Source of the DNA: JASLMY01 sp965226475
GTDB lineage: Bacteria > Pseudomonadota > Alphaproteobacteria > GCA-2731375
NCBI GenBank assembly: GCA_965226475.1
Contig: CBDDDJ010000004.1
Coordinates: 558,001 to 622,000 of the forward strand
Reading direction: 5' to 3'
DNA length: 64,000 bases
Below, piece after piece: positions 44,015 to 53,112 of the stretch. Made by a program: the position numbers and the translations under genes. Below the pieces are notes generated by a model, which was not told the origin of the DNA, searched no databases, and worked only from the letters and a program-made list of their open reading frames with translations. Every line of letters starts with the position of its first letter. The first letter of the stretch is position 1.

Positions 44015-44944
44015 GTGTCTGGCCCGAAAAGAGTTGAGTGATTTCAGTCAGTTGTGATTCACTGTTTGTATTTAGCAACCAGGGAGACACAACATGTGGA
44101 CCAAATTCACTCGCCCGAAGTATGAACGCGACCTGCTGCGCTACGCAAGCGACCTGACGGATGGAGAATGGAAGGTGCTGGAGCCGTTGCTGCCTCGCGC
44201 CAAAGCGCTGGGACGGCCTCGGACGACGGCATTGCGCGAGGTGGTGAACGCGATCCTCTACCTACTGCGTAGCGGCTGTCCATGGCGCATGCTGCCCCGG
44301 GACTTCCCGCCACGCTCGACGGTGCAGCGCTACTTTTATCTCTGGCGGGACGACGGCACCTGGTCCGAGGTCAACCGGCAACTGCTGGTCGCGGCGCGCG
44401 AGGCCGAGGGCCGCGCGGCCGGCCCGTCGGCCGGTATCATCGACAGTCAGAGCGTAAAAACCACGGAAAGCGGCGGTATCCGGGGCTTCGACGCCGGAAA
44501 GAAAGTCAAGGGCCGCAAGCGTCACATCCTCACCGACACCGGCGGCCTGCTGGTCGCGGTCGTGGTCCACGGCGCCGAGATCCAGGACCGCGACGGCGCG
44601 CCGGCGGTGTTCGCCGCCATCCCCCGCCACTTTCCCCGCCTGCGCCACGTCTTCGCCGACGGCGCCTATGCCGGGCCCAAGCTCGAGGGCGCACTGAAGC
44701 GGATCGGCCGCTGGTCGCTGGAGATCGTCAACCGTCCCGCGGGCGTGAAGGGCTTCCAACTCCTGCCCCGCCGATGGGTCGTCGAGCGCACGCTCGCCTG
44801 GCTCAATCGAAACCGGCGGCTGGCCAAGGACTTCGAGACGGCCATCGAGACCGCCGAGGCCTGGATCTTCCTCGCCAGCATCCAACTCCTCACGCGCCGT
44901 CTCGCAAGAGCCTGAAAACACTCGATTCATTTCGAGTCGGACTC
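44015..44944 (+). mobile_element. IS5-family element copy 4, 930 bp
   Basis: Complete with both inverted repeats and a perfect TTA target duplication (44012-44014 and 44945-44947). Inserted at the end of the IS4 remnant, next to a palindromic repeat arm. Confidence 0.97.
44094..44915 (+). CDS. IS5-family transposase, intact (copy 4)
   Basis: 273 aa, same as copy 2 except F instead of I at residue 5. All catalytic motifs (IIDSQSV, FADGAY, WVVERTLAWLNRN) are present. With its clean target duplication this is the best candidate for the active source copy. Confidence 0.96.
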   Translation: MWTKFTRPKYERDLLRYASDLTDGEWKVLEPLLPRAKALGRPRTTALREVVNAILYLLRSGCPWRMLPRDFPPRSTVQRYFYLWRDDGTWSEVNRQLLVAAREAEGRAAGPSAGIIDSQSVKTTESGGIRGFDAGKKVKGRKRHILTDTGGLLVAVVVHGAEIQDRDGAPAVFAAIPRHFPRLRHVFADGAYAGPKLEGALKRIGRWSLEIVNRPAGVKGFQLLPRRWVVERTLAWLNRNRRLAKDFETAIETAEAWIFLASIQLLTRRLARA

Positions 44945-44947
44945 TTA

Positions 44948-44996
44948 GTGCCGGGGGAGCGGGTGGCCGGGACCAATCTTGGAATATTCTAGCGCG
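44948..44996. repeat. Palindromic repeat, right arm (copy C)
   Basis: CCGGGGGAGCGGGTGGCC, then GGGACCAATCTTGGAATATT and CTAGCGCG. Its first 18 bases pair with the arm of copy A at 42680. The rest matches, inverted, the left edge of the repeat at 53113. Confidence 0.82.
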
Positions 44997-45087
44997 AAAG
45001 GCGCGACGCGACAGCGCGCGCGCCGCCGGCCTCGCGCATGGCCTTGTATCGCCAGGGGGACGTAGGGGGCCTCGACGCCCGCGCGGC

Positions 45088-46449
45088 TCAGCTCGGGCGG
45101 ACGGCCGCGGCGGGATGGGGCGGGGCCAGCCGGGCCCGGCCGAACAATTTCTCGCGGTAGGTGCCGGGCCGGTACGCGGTCTTGTAACGGCCGCGGCGCT
45201 GCAGCTCCGGCACGAGCAGATCGGCGACGTCGGCGAAGCTCTCCGGCGTCAGGACGTGGGCAAGGTTGAAGCCGTCGATGTCCGCTTCGTCCATCCACGC
45301 TTCCAGTTCGTCCGCGACGCCGGCCGGCGAGCCGACCAGCAGGGGGCCGCGACCGCCCAGGACATGGTGCTCGGCGAGTTCGCGCACCGTCCATTCGCGG
45401 CTCGGATCGGCGATGGTGAGGCCGTCGACGGCGGATTGCTGTGCTTCCGTCCTGACATGGCGCAGCACGGCATCGGGCGGCATGGCGGAAAAGTCGATGC
45501 CGGTCGATCCCGAAAGCTGGGTCAGCGCGGCTTCGTGATCGCCATGGGCGAGACATTCCGCCAGCTTGGCGCGAGCCTCGGCCTCGTCGAGGCCGACGAT
45601 CACGGTGGCGACGGCGAAGATGCGCACATCGTCGGCCCGCCGGCCGGCCGCGACCGCGCGGCGGCGGATGTCCGCCACGGTCGGCTTTATGCCCGAGGGC
45701 GTCGCGCCGGCGACGAAGACGCACTCCGCGTGGCGCCCGGCGAAGCCGCGGCCGCGCTCCGAGCTGCCGGCCTGATAGAGCACCGGGGTGCGCTGAGGCG
45801 ACGGCTCGCTCAAATGGATGGCGTCGATCTTGTAGAACTCGCCGTCGTGGCGCACCCGGTGCACCTTGCTCGGATCGGTGAAGACCCCGGCTTGCGCGTC
45901 GCGGCGCACCGCGCCCTCCTCCCAGCTCGCCTCCCAGAGCTTGTAGACCGCGCCCATGTAGTCCTCGGCCATGTCGTAGCGGCGGTCGTGGCCGGTCTGC
46001 GCGCCCTGGCCCATGCCCATCGCGGCGCTCTCCAGGTAGCCGGTGACGATGTTCCAGCCAATCCGACCGTCGGTGAGGTGGTCGAGCGTCGACATGCGCC
46101 GGGCGAAGGTATAGGGCGGCTCGAAGCTGAGCGTGCAAGTGACACCGAAGCCGAGATGTTTCGTCGCCATCGCCATCGCCGGGATAAGCAGCATCGGATC
46201 GTTGACCGGCACCTGCACCGCGTGCCTCAGCGCCGCGTCGGGCGAATTGGCATAGACGTCGTAGATGCCCAGCACGTCGGCCAGGAACAGGCCGTCGAAC
46301 AGGCCGCGCTCCAGGATGCGGGCGAGTTCGACCCAGGTCTCCAGCCGGTTGTAGTCCCGCGCCTTGTTGCGCGGATGGGTCCACAGACCGAAGGCCTGGT
46401 GGCCGACCGTGTTCATGTGGAAGGCGTTCAGCAGGATCTCGCGGGGCAA
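45088..46449 (-). CDS. FMN-dependent monooxygenase of the NtaA/SnaA/DszA type
   Basis: 453 aa luciferase-like flavin monooxygenase using FMNH2 from a separate reductase. LLNAFHMNTVGHQAFGLW, FDGLFLADVLGIYD, TLDHLTDGRIGWNIVTGYLESAAMGMGQ and HRVRHDGEFYKIDAIHLSEPSPQRTPVLYQAGSS are the usual landmarks. Relatives oxidise aminopolycarboxylates, sulfur heterocycles or alkanesulfonates; the substrate is unknown. No reductase gene is next to it. Repeat copy C lies about 90 bases past the stop. Confidence 0.92.
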   Translation of the reverse strand: MPREILLNAFHMNTVGHQAFGLWTHPRNKARDYNRLETWVELARILERGLFDGLFLADVLGIYDVYANSPDAALRHAVQVPVNDPMLLIPAMAMATKHLGFGVTCTLSFEPPYTFARRMSTLDHLTDGRIGWNIVTGYLESAAMGMGQGAQTGHDRRYDMAEDYMGAVYKLWEASWEEGAVRRDAQAGVFTDPSKVHRVRHDGEFYKIDAIHLSEPSPQRTPVLYQAGSSERGRGFAGRHAECVFVAGATPSGIKPTVADIRRRAVAAGRRADDVRIFAVATVIVGLDEAEARAKLAECLAHGDHEAALTQLSGSTGIDFSAMPPDAVLRHVRTEAQQSAVDGLTIADPSREWTVRELAEHHVLGGRGPLLVGSPAGVADELEAWMDEADIDGFNLAHVLTPESFADVADLLVPELQRRGRYKTAYRPGTYREKLFGRARLAPPHPAAAVRPS

Positions 46450-46703
46450 CGCGCGACTCCGGTGTAGGGGAGATTCCGACCGTCAGCCTAGCCTGAATTG
46501 CCCGCGGTGCCCACGGCGTCGGGCTGCGTCGATTCGCCCTTGTCCCGACGTGTGCGCGCGTGACAGTATGACGACGTTCGAATCGCCGAAGGGAGTCGGA
46601 TGCGGGCGTGCCGCGCGGGCGCGTCCGGGAAGCTGGGTGATGAAGCCATCGAGGCAGCGACGCCAATGAAGCTCGAAGTATCACGAGGGACGCGCCAGGC
46701 ACC

Positions 46704-47075
46704 ATGGGTGAGGTACTAACGTTCGAGCGGGTGTGTCGTCGGGAAGCACCCCGTCCCGGCGGCAGGCCCTTCCAGGGGGAGGCGGAATTCTTCGACCGCC
46801 GCGAACTGCACCAGATCCTACAGGTCTACAGCCGCAAGGTCATGGCCGGCGAGTGGCGTGACTATGCCATCAGCGGCGACGAGACGGGCGCCGTCTTCGC
46901 CGTCTACGGCAAGGTCTCGCCGATGCCGCTGTTCCGCCTCGCCAAGCGGTCGGACGGGGCCAAGCGCACCGGCCGTTACCAGGTGAGCGCGGGCGACCGT
47001 ATCCTGGGCGCGAAGCCGTCGCTCGAGGCGGCGCTGGCGATCCTGGAGCAGCGCAAACCCCGATTGGTGCGCTGA
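46704..47075 (+). CDS. DUF2794 family protein
   Basis: 123 aa, FFDRRELHQILQVYSRKVMAGEWRDYAISGDETGAVFAVYGKVSPMPLFRLAKR, then KPSLEAALAILEQRKPRLVR. I recognise the pattern as the DUF2794 family, small soluble alphaproteobacterial proteins of unknown function. Divergent from the flavin monooxygenase; speD follows 241 bases later with no gene between. Confidence 0.8.
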   Translation: MGEVLTFERVCRREAPRPGGRPFQGEAEFFDRRELHQILQVYSRKVMAGEWRDYAISGDETGAVFAVYGKVSPMPLFRLAKRSDGAKRTGRYQVSAGDRILGAKPSLEAALAILEQRKPRLVR

Positions 47076-47316
47076 CGCCGTCTGCCGGGGGCGGGGTTGA
47101 GAGCCTGGAAAACCCTCATGTCGCGGTGGGCTCGGGGGATGGCGGCCCGGGATTTCGCGTGCCGCCGCCGTCGGCGCCATCGCCCGTCAGATTTCGCTTG
47201 ATCGCCGGGACGTTTTCCGTCATCTATCCGGCCCTCGTTTGCCCCGTATCGGGGGCAACCGAACCTAGCCTGTGGGCTTCTTGGAAGCTTGTTTCGCCAC
47301 CATGGGGGGTCCGGTC

Positions 47317-47739
47317 ATGACCAAGCCAGCAATCAATCTCGTCGAGACCAGCGCATTCGATCCCGTTAAATCGCACTTCGCCCAGAAGGACGGCTTGTGT
47401 TACGCCGGCTCGCATCTGCTGATCGACCTTTGGGAGGCGGAGCGGCTGGACGATCTCGGCCATGTCGAGGCGGCGTTGCGGGAGGCGGTGGAGGCGGTCG
47501 GCGCCACCATCCTGCGCGTCGATCTGCATCACTTCACCGAGAACGACGGGGTCTCCGGCGTCGCGGTGCTGGCGGAATCCCATATGAGCATCCACACTTG
47601 GCCGGAGATCGGCTATGCGGCGCTGGATGTCTTCGTCTGCGGCGACTGCGACCCCTTCAAGGCGCTGCCGGTATTGAAGGTGGCCTTCCGCCCGGGCCGG
47701 ATCCAGGTGACGGAGCAGAAGCGCGGCCTCATGCCATGA
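47317..47739 (+). CDS. speD: S-adenosylmethionine decarboxylase proenzyme
   Basis: 140 aa small class (Bacillus/Thermotoga-like) enzyme giving decarboxylated SAM for spermidine synthesis. The self-cleavage site is E87-S88 in LAESHMSIHTWPEIGYAALDVFVCGDCDP; the serine becomes the pyruvoyl group. The active-site C109 is in VCGDC. Start at MTKPAINLVE follows GGGGGG/T; an in-frame ATG at 47272 is less likely. The stop overlaps the speE start (ATGA). Confidence 0.95.
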   Translation: MTKPAINLVETSAFDPVKSHFAQKDGLCYAGSHLLIDLWEAERLDDLGHVEAALREAVEAVGATILRVDLHHFTENDGVSGVAVLAESHMSIHTWPEIGYAALDVFVCGDCDPFKALPVLKVAFRPGRIQVTEQKRGLMP

Positions 47740-48599
47740 TCTCGTGGCACGAGGAGACGCTGCATGGCTTCGCCAAGGAAGCGCTCCGCGTCGACGAGGA
47801 ACTCCACGGCGGCCGGACGGCGTTCCAATCCGTCCGTGTCTTCCGTAACGAGGGCCTCGGCCTGGTGATGACGCTCGACGACGTGGTGCAGACCACGGAG
47901 GCGGACGAGTTCATCTACCACGAGATGCTGGCGCACCCGGCGATCCACGCGCGCGGCGGGACCGAACGGGTGTTGATCATCGGCGGCGGTGATGGCGGCT
48001 GCGCGCGGGAAGTGCTGCGCCATGCCGTGGAGCGGGTGGTTATGGTGGAGCTCGACGGCGAGGTGGTGGCCCTCGCCCGAGAGCACATGCCCTCCCTTTC
48101 CGCCGGCGCCTTCGAGGACCCGAGGCTCGAGCTGGTGATCGGAGACGGGGCGGCTTACGTCGCCGACGGCGGCGAGGCTTTCGATCTGATCATCGTCGAT
48201 TCCACCGATCCCATCGGCCCCGGCGCCATCCTCTTCGAGGCGCCCTTCCAGGACGCCTGCCGGCGGCGGCTCACGGCCGATGGCATCGTCGTCACCCAGA
48301 ACGGCGTTCCCTTCCTGCAGCGCCGGGAGTTCGACCACACGAGGCGGATTCGCGAAGGCCTCTTCCGCCATTCGGGCTTCTTCTTCGCCTCCGTGCCGAC
48401 CTATTTCGGCGGCGACATGGCCTTCGGCTGGGGTTCCGACGCCATCGACATGGCCGCTGGTGACCTGGAGACGATCCGCGCCCGCCACCGCGCCAGCGGC
48501 CTTGCGACGCGCTATTATAATCCCGAGATCCACTTGGCCGCCTTCGCCTGTCCGAGCTATCTCCGCCCCGATGGGTCCGAGGGCGGCGCCCTCGTCTGA
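47736..48599 (+). CDS. speE: Spermidine synthase
   Basis: 287 aa aminopropyltransferase: putrescine plus decarboxylated SAM to spermidine. WHEETLHGFAKEALRV, DDVVQTTEADEFIYHEMLAHPA, the SAM-binding VLIIGGGDGGCAREVLRH, VELDGEVVALAREHMP, and the catalytic DSTDPIGPGAILFE are all present. PTYFGGDMAFGWGS and YNPEIHLAAFACPSYL close it. Overlaps speD by ATGA, a standard operon. Confidence 0.96.
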   Translation: MISWHEETLHGFAKEALRVDEELHGGRTAFQSVRVFRNEGLGLVMTLDDVVQTTEADEFIYHEMLAHPAIHARGGTERVLIIGGGDGGCAREVLRHAVERVVMVELDGEVVALAREHMPSLSAGAFEDPRLELVIGDGAAYVADGGEAFDLIIVDSTDPIGPGAILFEAPFQDACRRRLTADGIVVTQNGVPFLQRREFDHTRRIREGLFRHSGFFFASVPTYFGGDMAFGWGSDAIDMAAGDLETIRARHRASGLATRYYNPEIHLAAFACPSYLRPDGSEGGALV

Positions 48600-48610
48600 A
48601 AGGGGAGGCC

Positions 48611-49399
48611 ATGTCCACCGACCGGCGGCCGCGCGCGCGCGATATCGATGCCCTCTTCGCCGCCCGGCGCGACGGCGCGGTGCTGGCGCCGATGCCGAGC
48701 CCCGCCACCGAGGCGGACGGCTACCGGATGCAGTTCGCCCTGCATGACCGCCTGACGGCGGAAGGCTGGGGGCGGCGCGTCGGCTGGAAGGTGGGCGCCA
48801 CCACGAAGGTCATGCGGGATCTGCTGGCCATCGATCACCCCTGTGCCGGTGGGATCATGGCCGAGCGCGTGCACCAGGGCGGCGCCCGCCTGGCCTCGAA
48901 TGGTTTTCGCCGCGCCGGCATCGAGTGCGAGATCGCCGCCCGCCTCGCGTCCGACGTGCCCATCGGCGAGGATCACGACATCGACGGCGTATCGGCCCAT
49001 GTCGGCGCGGTGATGGCGGCGATGGAGATCGTCGACGATCGCAATGCCGACTTTCGCCAGACCCCCGCGGCGACGTTGATCGCCGACGATTTCTTCCAGA
49101 GCGCGGCCGTGCTGGGCCCCGAGACGGCGGACTGGCGCGGCCTCGACCTGGCAGCGATGACGGGCATCACCCGAATCGACGGCGTGGAAGCGGGGCGCGG
49201 CCGGGGTGCCGAGGTGATGGGTCATCCGCTGGCCGCGCTCGCCTGGCTGGCCAACCGCCTGGGCACCTTCGGCATCGGGCTGACGGCGGGTGAGTTCGTG
49301 CTCCTCGGTTCGCTGGTCGCGGTGCAATGGCTCGACGGGCCGGCGCGGGCGATGGCGGAAATCCAGGGTCTCGGGTCGGTCGAGGCGGCATTCGACTGA
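48611..49399 (+). CDS. 2-keto-4-pentenoate hydratase-like protein (MhpD/FAH superfamily)
   Basis: 262 aa. WGRRVGWKVGATTKVMRDLL, the metal-binding GIECEIAARLASDVP (E-x-E), VGAVMAAMEIVDDRN and HPLAALAWLANRLGTFGIGLTAGEFVLLGSLV are characteristic of the meta-cleavage hydratase / oxalocrotonate decarboxylase group. It adds water to 2-hydroxypenta-2,4-dienoate-type products. It lies 11 bases after speE but is probably functionally separate; it would fit aromatic catabolism elsewhere in the window. Confidence 0.9.
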   Translation: MSTDRRPRARDIDALFAARRDGAVLAPMPSPATEADGYRMQFALHDRLTAEGWGRRVGWKVGATTKVMRDLLAIDHPCAGGIMAERVHQGGARLASNGFRRAGIECEIAARLASDVPIGEDHDIDGVSAHVGAVMAAMEIVDDRNADFRQTPAATLIADDFFQSAAVLGPETADWRGLDLAAMTGITRIDGVEAGRGRGAEVMGHPLAALAWLANRLGTFGIGLTAGEFVLLGSLVAVQWLDGPARAMAEIQGLGSVEAAFD

Positions 49400-49522
49400 A
49401 CCCTTCGCCCGGACGCCGGTCCGCGCTATCTTCGCGGCCGAACATCGCGGTCCCCGCCGACGCGGAGTTCGCGGCCGGCCGAGCGATATCGGACAGGCGG
49501 CGCCGAACGAAGGAACGCCGAG

Positions 49523-49837
49523 ATGATCATCACCACCACGGACGGAATCGAGGGCCACGAGATCCAGGAATATCTGGGCGTGGTCAGCGGCGAGGCGGTA
49601 TACGGCGCCAACGTCTTCCGCGACTTCTTCGCCTCCGTGCGCGATATCGTCGGCGGCCGGGCCGGCGGCTACGAGAACGTGCTGAAGGACGGCAAGACCA
49701 CGGCGATAAACGATATGGCGGAAGGGGCCGCCGCCCTCGGCGCCAACGCCATTGTCGGCGTCGACCTCGACTATGAGCAGATCGGCCAGTCGATGCTGAT
49801 GGTGAGCGCCAACGGTACCGCCGTCCGCATCCGCTGA
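49523..49837 (+). CDS. YbjQ/UPF0145 family protein
   Basis: 104 aa. EIQEYLGVVSGEAVYGANVFRDFFASVRDIVGGRAGGYENVL and ALGANAIVGVDLDYEQIG are the family's conserved core. It forms pentameric rings in known structures; function unknown, possibly heavy-metal binding. Ribosome site AAGGAA lies near 49510. Confidence 0.94.
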   Translation: MIITTTDGIEGHEIQEYLGVVSGEAVYGANVFRDFFASVRDIVGGRAGGYENVLKDGKTTAINDMAEGAAALGANAIVGVDLDYEQIGQSMLMVSANGTAVRIR

Positions 49838-49867
49838 TTCCCGCGCTGTCCGCCAGGAGTGTCAGGC

Positions 49868-51016
49868 ATGACCGCCACAGCCCGTCCGATCTTCGAGGAA
49901 GAACACGAAATCTTCCGCGCGAGCGTCCGCCGCTTCGTCGAGAGCGAGATCGTGCCCCATCACGCGCAATGGGAGAAGGACGGCCAGATCTCGCGCGAGG
50001 CCTGGCTGAAGGCGGGGGAGACGGGAATGCTCTGTTGCTCGATCCCCGAGGAATACGGCAGCATGGGCGCCGACAAGCGGATGAGCGTCATCGTCTTCGA
50101 GGAACTCGCCCGGGTGAACGCCACCGGTCCGGGCTTCGGTCTCCATTCCGAGATCGTGGCCCCCTACATCCAGCACTACGGCAACGAGGAGCAGAAGCAA
50201 CGCTACCTCCCCGCCATGGCGCGGGGCGAGAAGATCGGCGCCATCGCCATGACCGAGCCCGGAACGGGTAGCGACTTGCAGGGCGTCAGGACCCGGGCGG
50301 CGATGGACGGCAACCACTATGTGGTGAACGGCTCCAAGACCTTCATCACCAACGGCCAGATGGCGGATCTGGTGGTCGTGGTGACCAAGACCGATCCGGA
50401 CCCCGAGGCCGGCCACAGGGGCATCAGCCTGATCATCGTCGACGGCGACACGGAGGGTTTCCGGCGGGGGCGCAACCTGGAGAAGATCGGCCTCAAGGCG
50501 CAGGACACGTCCGAACTCTTCTTCGACGACGCCCGCGTGCCCGCGACCAACCTCCTGGGCGAGGAGGGCGAGGGTTTCGTCTATTTGATGCGGGAGTTGG
50601 CGTGGGAGCGCCTCCAGGTCGCGATCACGGCCGTTGCAAGCGCCGAGGCGGCGCTGGAGTGGACGCTCGATTATACGCGCCAGCGCAAGGCCTTCGGCCG
50701 GGCGATCGCGGATTTCCAGAACAGCCGCTTCACGCTGGCCGAGATCAAGACCGAGGTCACGGTGGCGCGGATCTTCGTCGACCGCTGCATCCAGCTGATG
50801 CTGGAGGACGCGCTCGATCCCGAGACCGGCGCCATGGCGAAATATTGGACCAGCGATCTGCGGGGCTCGGTCATCGACCGCTGCCTGCAACTCCACGGCG
50901 GCTATGGCTTCATGTGGGAATACCCGATCGCCCGGGCCCATGCGGACGCCCGCGTGCAGCGGATCTACGCCGGCACCAACGAGATCATGAAGGAAACCAT
51001 CTCCCGCTCGCTCTGA
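49868..51016 (+). CDS. Acyl-CoA dehydrogenase
   Basis: 382 aa, full length. AIAMTEPGTGSDLQGVRTRA and YVVNGSKTFITNGQMAD are the flavin-site motifs; LTDYTRQRKAFGR-like LDYTRQRKAFGRAIADFQNS and LHGGYGFMWEYPIARAHADARVQRIYAGTNEIMKETISRSL hold the usual C-terminal signature. The catalytic glutamate is expected in RIYAGTNEIM or in the earlier helix, as for long-chain members. Start at 49868 follows CAGGAGTGTCAGGC. Followed by an amidohydrolase 26 bases later. Confidence 0.94.
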   Translation: MTATARPIFEEEHEIFRASVRRFVESEIVPHHAQWEKDGQISREAWLKAGETGMLCCSIPEEYGSMGADKRMSVIVFEELARVNATGPGFGLHSEIVAPYIQHYGNEEQKQRYLPAMARGEKIGAIAMTEPGTGSDLQGVRTRAAMDGNHYVVNGSKTFITNGQMADLVVVVTKTDPDPEAGHRGISLIIVDGDTEGFRRGRNLEKIGLKAQDTSELFFDDARVPATNLLGEEGEGFVYLMRELAWERLQVAITAVASAEAALEWTLDYTRQRKAFGRAIADFQNSRFTLAEIKTEVTVARIFVDRCIQLMLEDALDPETGAMAKYWTSDLRGSVIDRCLQLHGGYGFMWEYPIARAHADARVQRIYAGTNEIMKETISRSL

Positions 51017-51042
51017 GGCGGCCGGAGGAGAGGGGGGCGAGA

Positions 51043-52497
51043 ATGAGCGCGGGAGAAAAGGCCGCGGCCGAAATCCGGGCGGGGCTGGACCATCCGGTGA
51101 TAGATTCCGATGGGCACTGGATCGAATATGCCCCCCATATCGTGGGCGAGATGCGCAGAATCGGCGGCGACATCGCGGCCGAGGGTTTCCTGTCGTTCGG
51201 CAAGGGCATCGTCGCCACCGTCGCCAGGGGGCTGGAGCGGCGGCGCGAGGACCACGTGGGGCAGGAAGCCTGGTGGGCCGTGCCGACCAGGAATACCCGC
51301 GACCGGGAGACGGCGATGATGCCGAACCTGTTGCGTGACCGCCTGGACGAATTCGGCATCGACTTCGCGGTGCTGTACCCGACCTTGGGTCTCGGCCTGC
51401 CGGGAATCGACGACGACGCGGCCAGGCGGGCGGCCTGCCACGCCTATAACGTCTATACCGCCGAGTTCTTCTCGGCCCATGTCGACCGCCTGACGCCGGC
51501 CGCCGTAATCCCGATGCACGAGCCCTGGGAGGCGATCGCCGAGTTGGATCATGCCCGGGCCCTGGGCCTGAAGACGGTGATGACGGGCTCCATGATCAAG
51601 CGACCGATCCCCTCGCTCCAGGCGCGCGCGCCCGACCTCGCGTCCGCCTATCCCTGGCTCGACGTGCTGGGCCTCGACAGCCCGCACGACTATGACCCGG
51701 TCTGGCAACGCTGCCGCGAACTCGGCATTTCGCCGGTCTTTCATTCGAACGGGCGGGGCGCCGGTTTCGGCTTGCGCAACACCGTCTCCAACTTCGTCTA
51801 CAACCACATCGGCCACTTCGCCGCCGCTTCCGAGGCGGTCTGCAAGGCGCTGATCATGGGTGGCGTCACCGGCCGGTTCCCGGACCTGAAATTCGGCTTT
51901 CTGGAGGGCGGCGTCGGCTGGGCCTGCCAGCTTTATTGCGATCTCTTGGGCCATTACGACAAGCGCAACGTCGACGCGCTCGCCGAGACCGATCCGGCGA
52001 ACCTGGACCAGGACGCCCTATTGGCGCTCGCGCGGCGCCATGCCGATCCCGGCTTCCTCGACGTCATGGAGGCCCGCGCCGGCCGCGCCGCATCGCCGCG
52101 CTCGACCGGCGCGCCAGCGGAAGGCCTGGACGATTTCGCCGCCTGCGATTTCCGTGACGAAACGGACCTCGCGCGCCAGTTCACCGAAAACTTCTATTTC
52201 GGCTGCGAGGCCGACGATCCGATCAACGCCTGGGCCTTCAAGCCCGAATACCTGCCGCACGAAGCGACGTTGAACACCCTCTTCGGCTCCGACATCGGCC
52301 ATTTCGACGTCGCCGACATGGCCGGCATCCTGCCGGAAGCACACGAACTCGTCGACGATGGCCTGATCGACCGCGACGATTTCCGCCGCTTCACCTTCGA
52401 GAACGCGGTCCGCTTCCTCTCCGAGAACCGCCGCGACTTCTTCGCCGGCACGGTGGTCGAGCGGCAGGTCGCGGACTACTGGCGCCAGCGGGATTGA
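51043..52497 (+). CDS. Amidohydrolase-2 family protein
   Basis: 484 aa metal-dependent TIM-barrel hydrolase. Metal-ligand candidates are DSDGHWIE (D-x-D-x-H, first motif), SPVFHSNGRG (H), NHIGHFAA (H), and GSDIGHFDVADM (D near the end). Such proteins act as decarboxylases or hydrolases of aromatic and related acids. GGAGGAGAGG before the ATG is a strong ribosome site. Probably co-transcribed with the preceding acyl-CoA dehydrogenase. Confidence 0.88.
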   Translation: MSAGEKAAAEIRAGLDHPVIDSDGHWIEYAPHIVGEMRRIGGDIAAEGFLSFGKGIVATVARGLERRREDHVGQEAWWAVPTRNTRDRETAMMPNLLRDRLDEFGIDFAVLYPTLGLGLPGIDDDAARRAACHAYNVYTAEFFSAHVDRLTPAAVIPMHEPWEAIAELDHARALGLKTVMTGSMIKRPIPSLQARAPDLASAYPWLDVLGLDSPHDYDPVWQRCRELGISPVFHSNGRGAGFGLRNTVSNFVYNHIGHFAAASEAVCKALIMGGVTGRFPDLKFGFLEGGVGWACQLYCDLLGHYDKRNVDALAETDPANLDQDALLALARRHADPGFLDVMEARAGRAASPRSTGAPAEGLDDFAACDFRDETDLARQFTENFYFGCEADDPINAWAFKPEYLPHEATLNTLFGSDIGHFDVADMAGILPEAHELVDDGLIDRDDFRRFTFENAVRFLSENRRDFFAGTVVERQVADYWRQRD

Positions 52498-52503
52498 TCC
52501 GGC

Positions 52504-53082
52504 TCAAAGGCCGAGCGCGGCTTCGCCGGCGGCGATCCAGCGCCGCACTCCCGGCCTCGGGCCGAGGTCGAAGCCACCCTCGGGCGCGAGGCGGGTGTAG
52601 GCGAGGAGCGCGATGTCGGCGACCGTCATGGACTCGCCCACCAGCCACTCGCGCGGGGCGAGGTGTGCTTCCAGGGCATCGAGCGCGGCCTCGCCCCGTT
52701 CGACCCGCCAGGCCTCGCGCGTTTCCTTGGGCTCGCCCAGATAGAGCATGTGGAAGCGGCAGACCGCGACATAGGGCTCGTGGCTGTATTGCTCCCAGAA
52801 CAGCCATTGGTCGGATAGCGCCTGGCGGAAGGGATCCTCGGGCAGCAAGACGGAGCCCCGCGCGAGATAGCGGATAATCGCGTTCGACTGGGCCAGTACC
52901 CGCCCGTCGCCCAAATCGACCACCGGCACCTGGCCATGGGGGTTGAGGGCGAGGAAGGCCGGCGAACGCGATTCCCCGGCCATGATGTCGACGTCGATCC
53001 ACTCATGCGCCAAGCCCAGATGCCTCGCCGTGGAGAGCACCTTCAGGCAGTTGCCGGACTTCGGGTCGCCATGGATCTTCAT
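52504..53082 (-). CDS. Glutathione S-transferase
   Basis: 192 aa. Thioredoxin fold MKIHGDPKSGNCLKVLSTARHLGL with a likely active Ser/Cys near SGNC, then NPHGQVPVVDLGDGRVLAQSNAIIRYLARG and the helical half EWLVGESMTVADIALLAYTRLA. Resembles beta-type bacterial enzymes. Convergent with the amidohydrolase. Start at 53082 follows GAAAGGCGGG. Confidence 0.92.
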   Translation of the reverse strand: MKIHGDPKSGNCLKVLSTARHLGLAHEWIDVDIMAGESRSPAFLALNPHGQVPVVDLGDGRVLAQSNAIIRYLARGSVLLPEDPFRQALSDQWLFWEQYSHEPYVAVCRFHMLYLGEPKETREAWRVERGEAALDALEAHLAPREWLVGESMTVADIALLAYTRLAPEGGFDLGPRPGVRRWIAAGEAALGL

Positions 53083-53112
53083 CACCCGCCTTTCTTGTCT
53101 CATAATCCGTCG

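Noticed and set aside
46450..47316. tRNA or small RNA around the DUF2794 gene
   Set aside because: No cloverleaf, CCA end or strong hairpin could be made out in these gaps.
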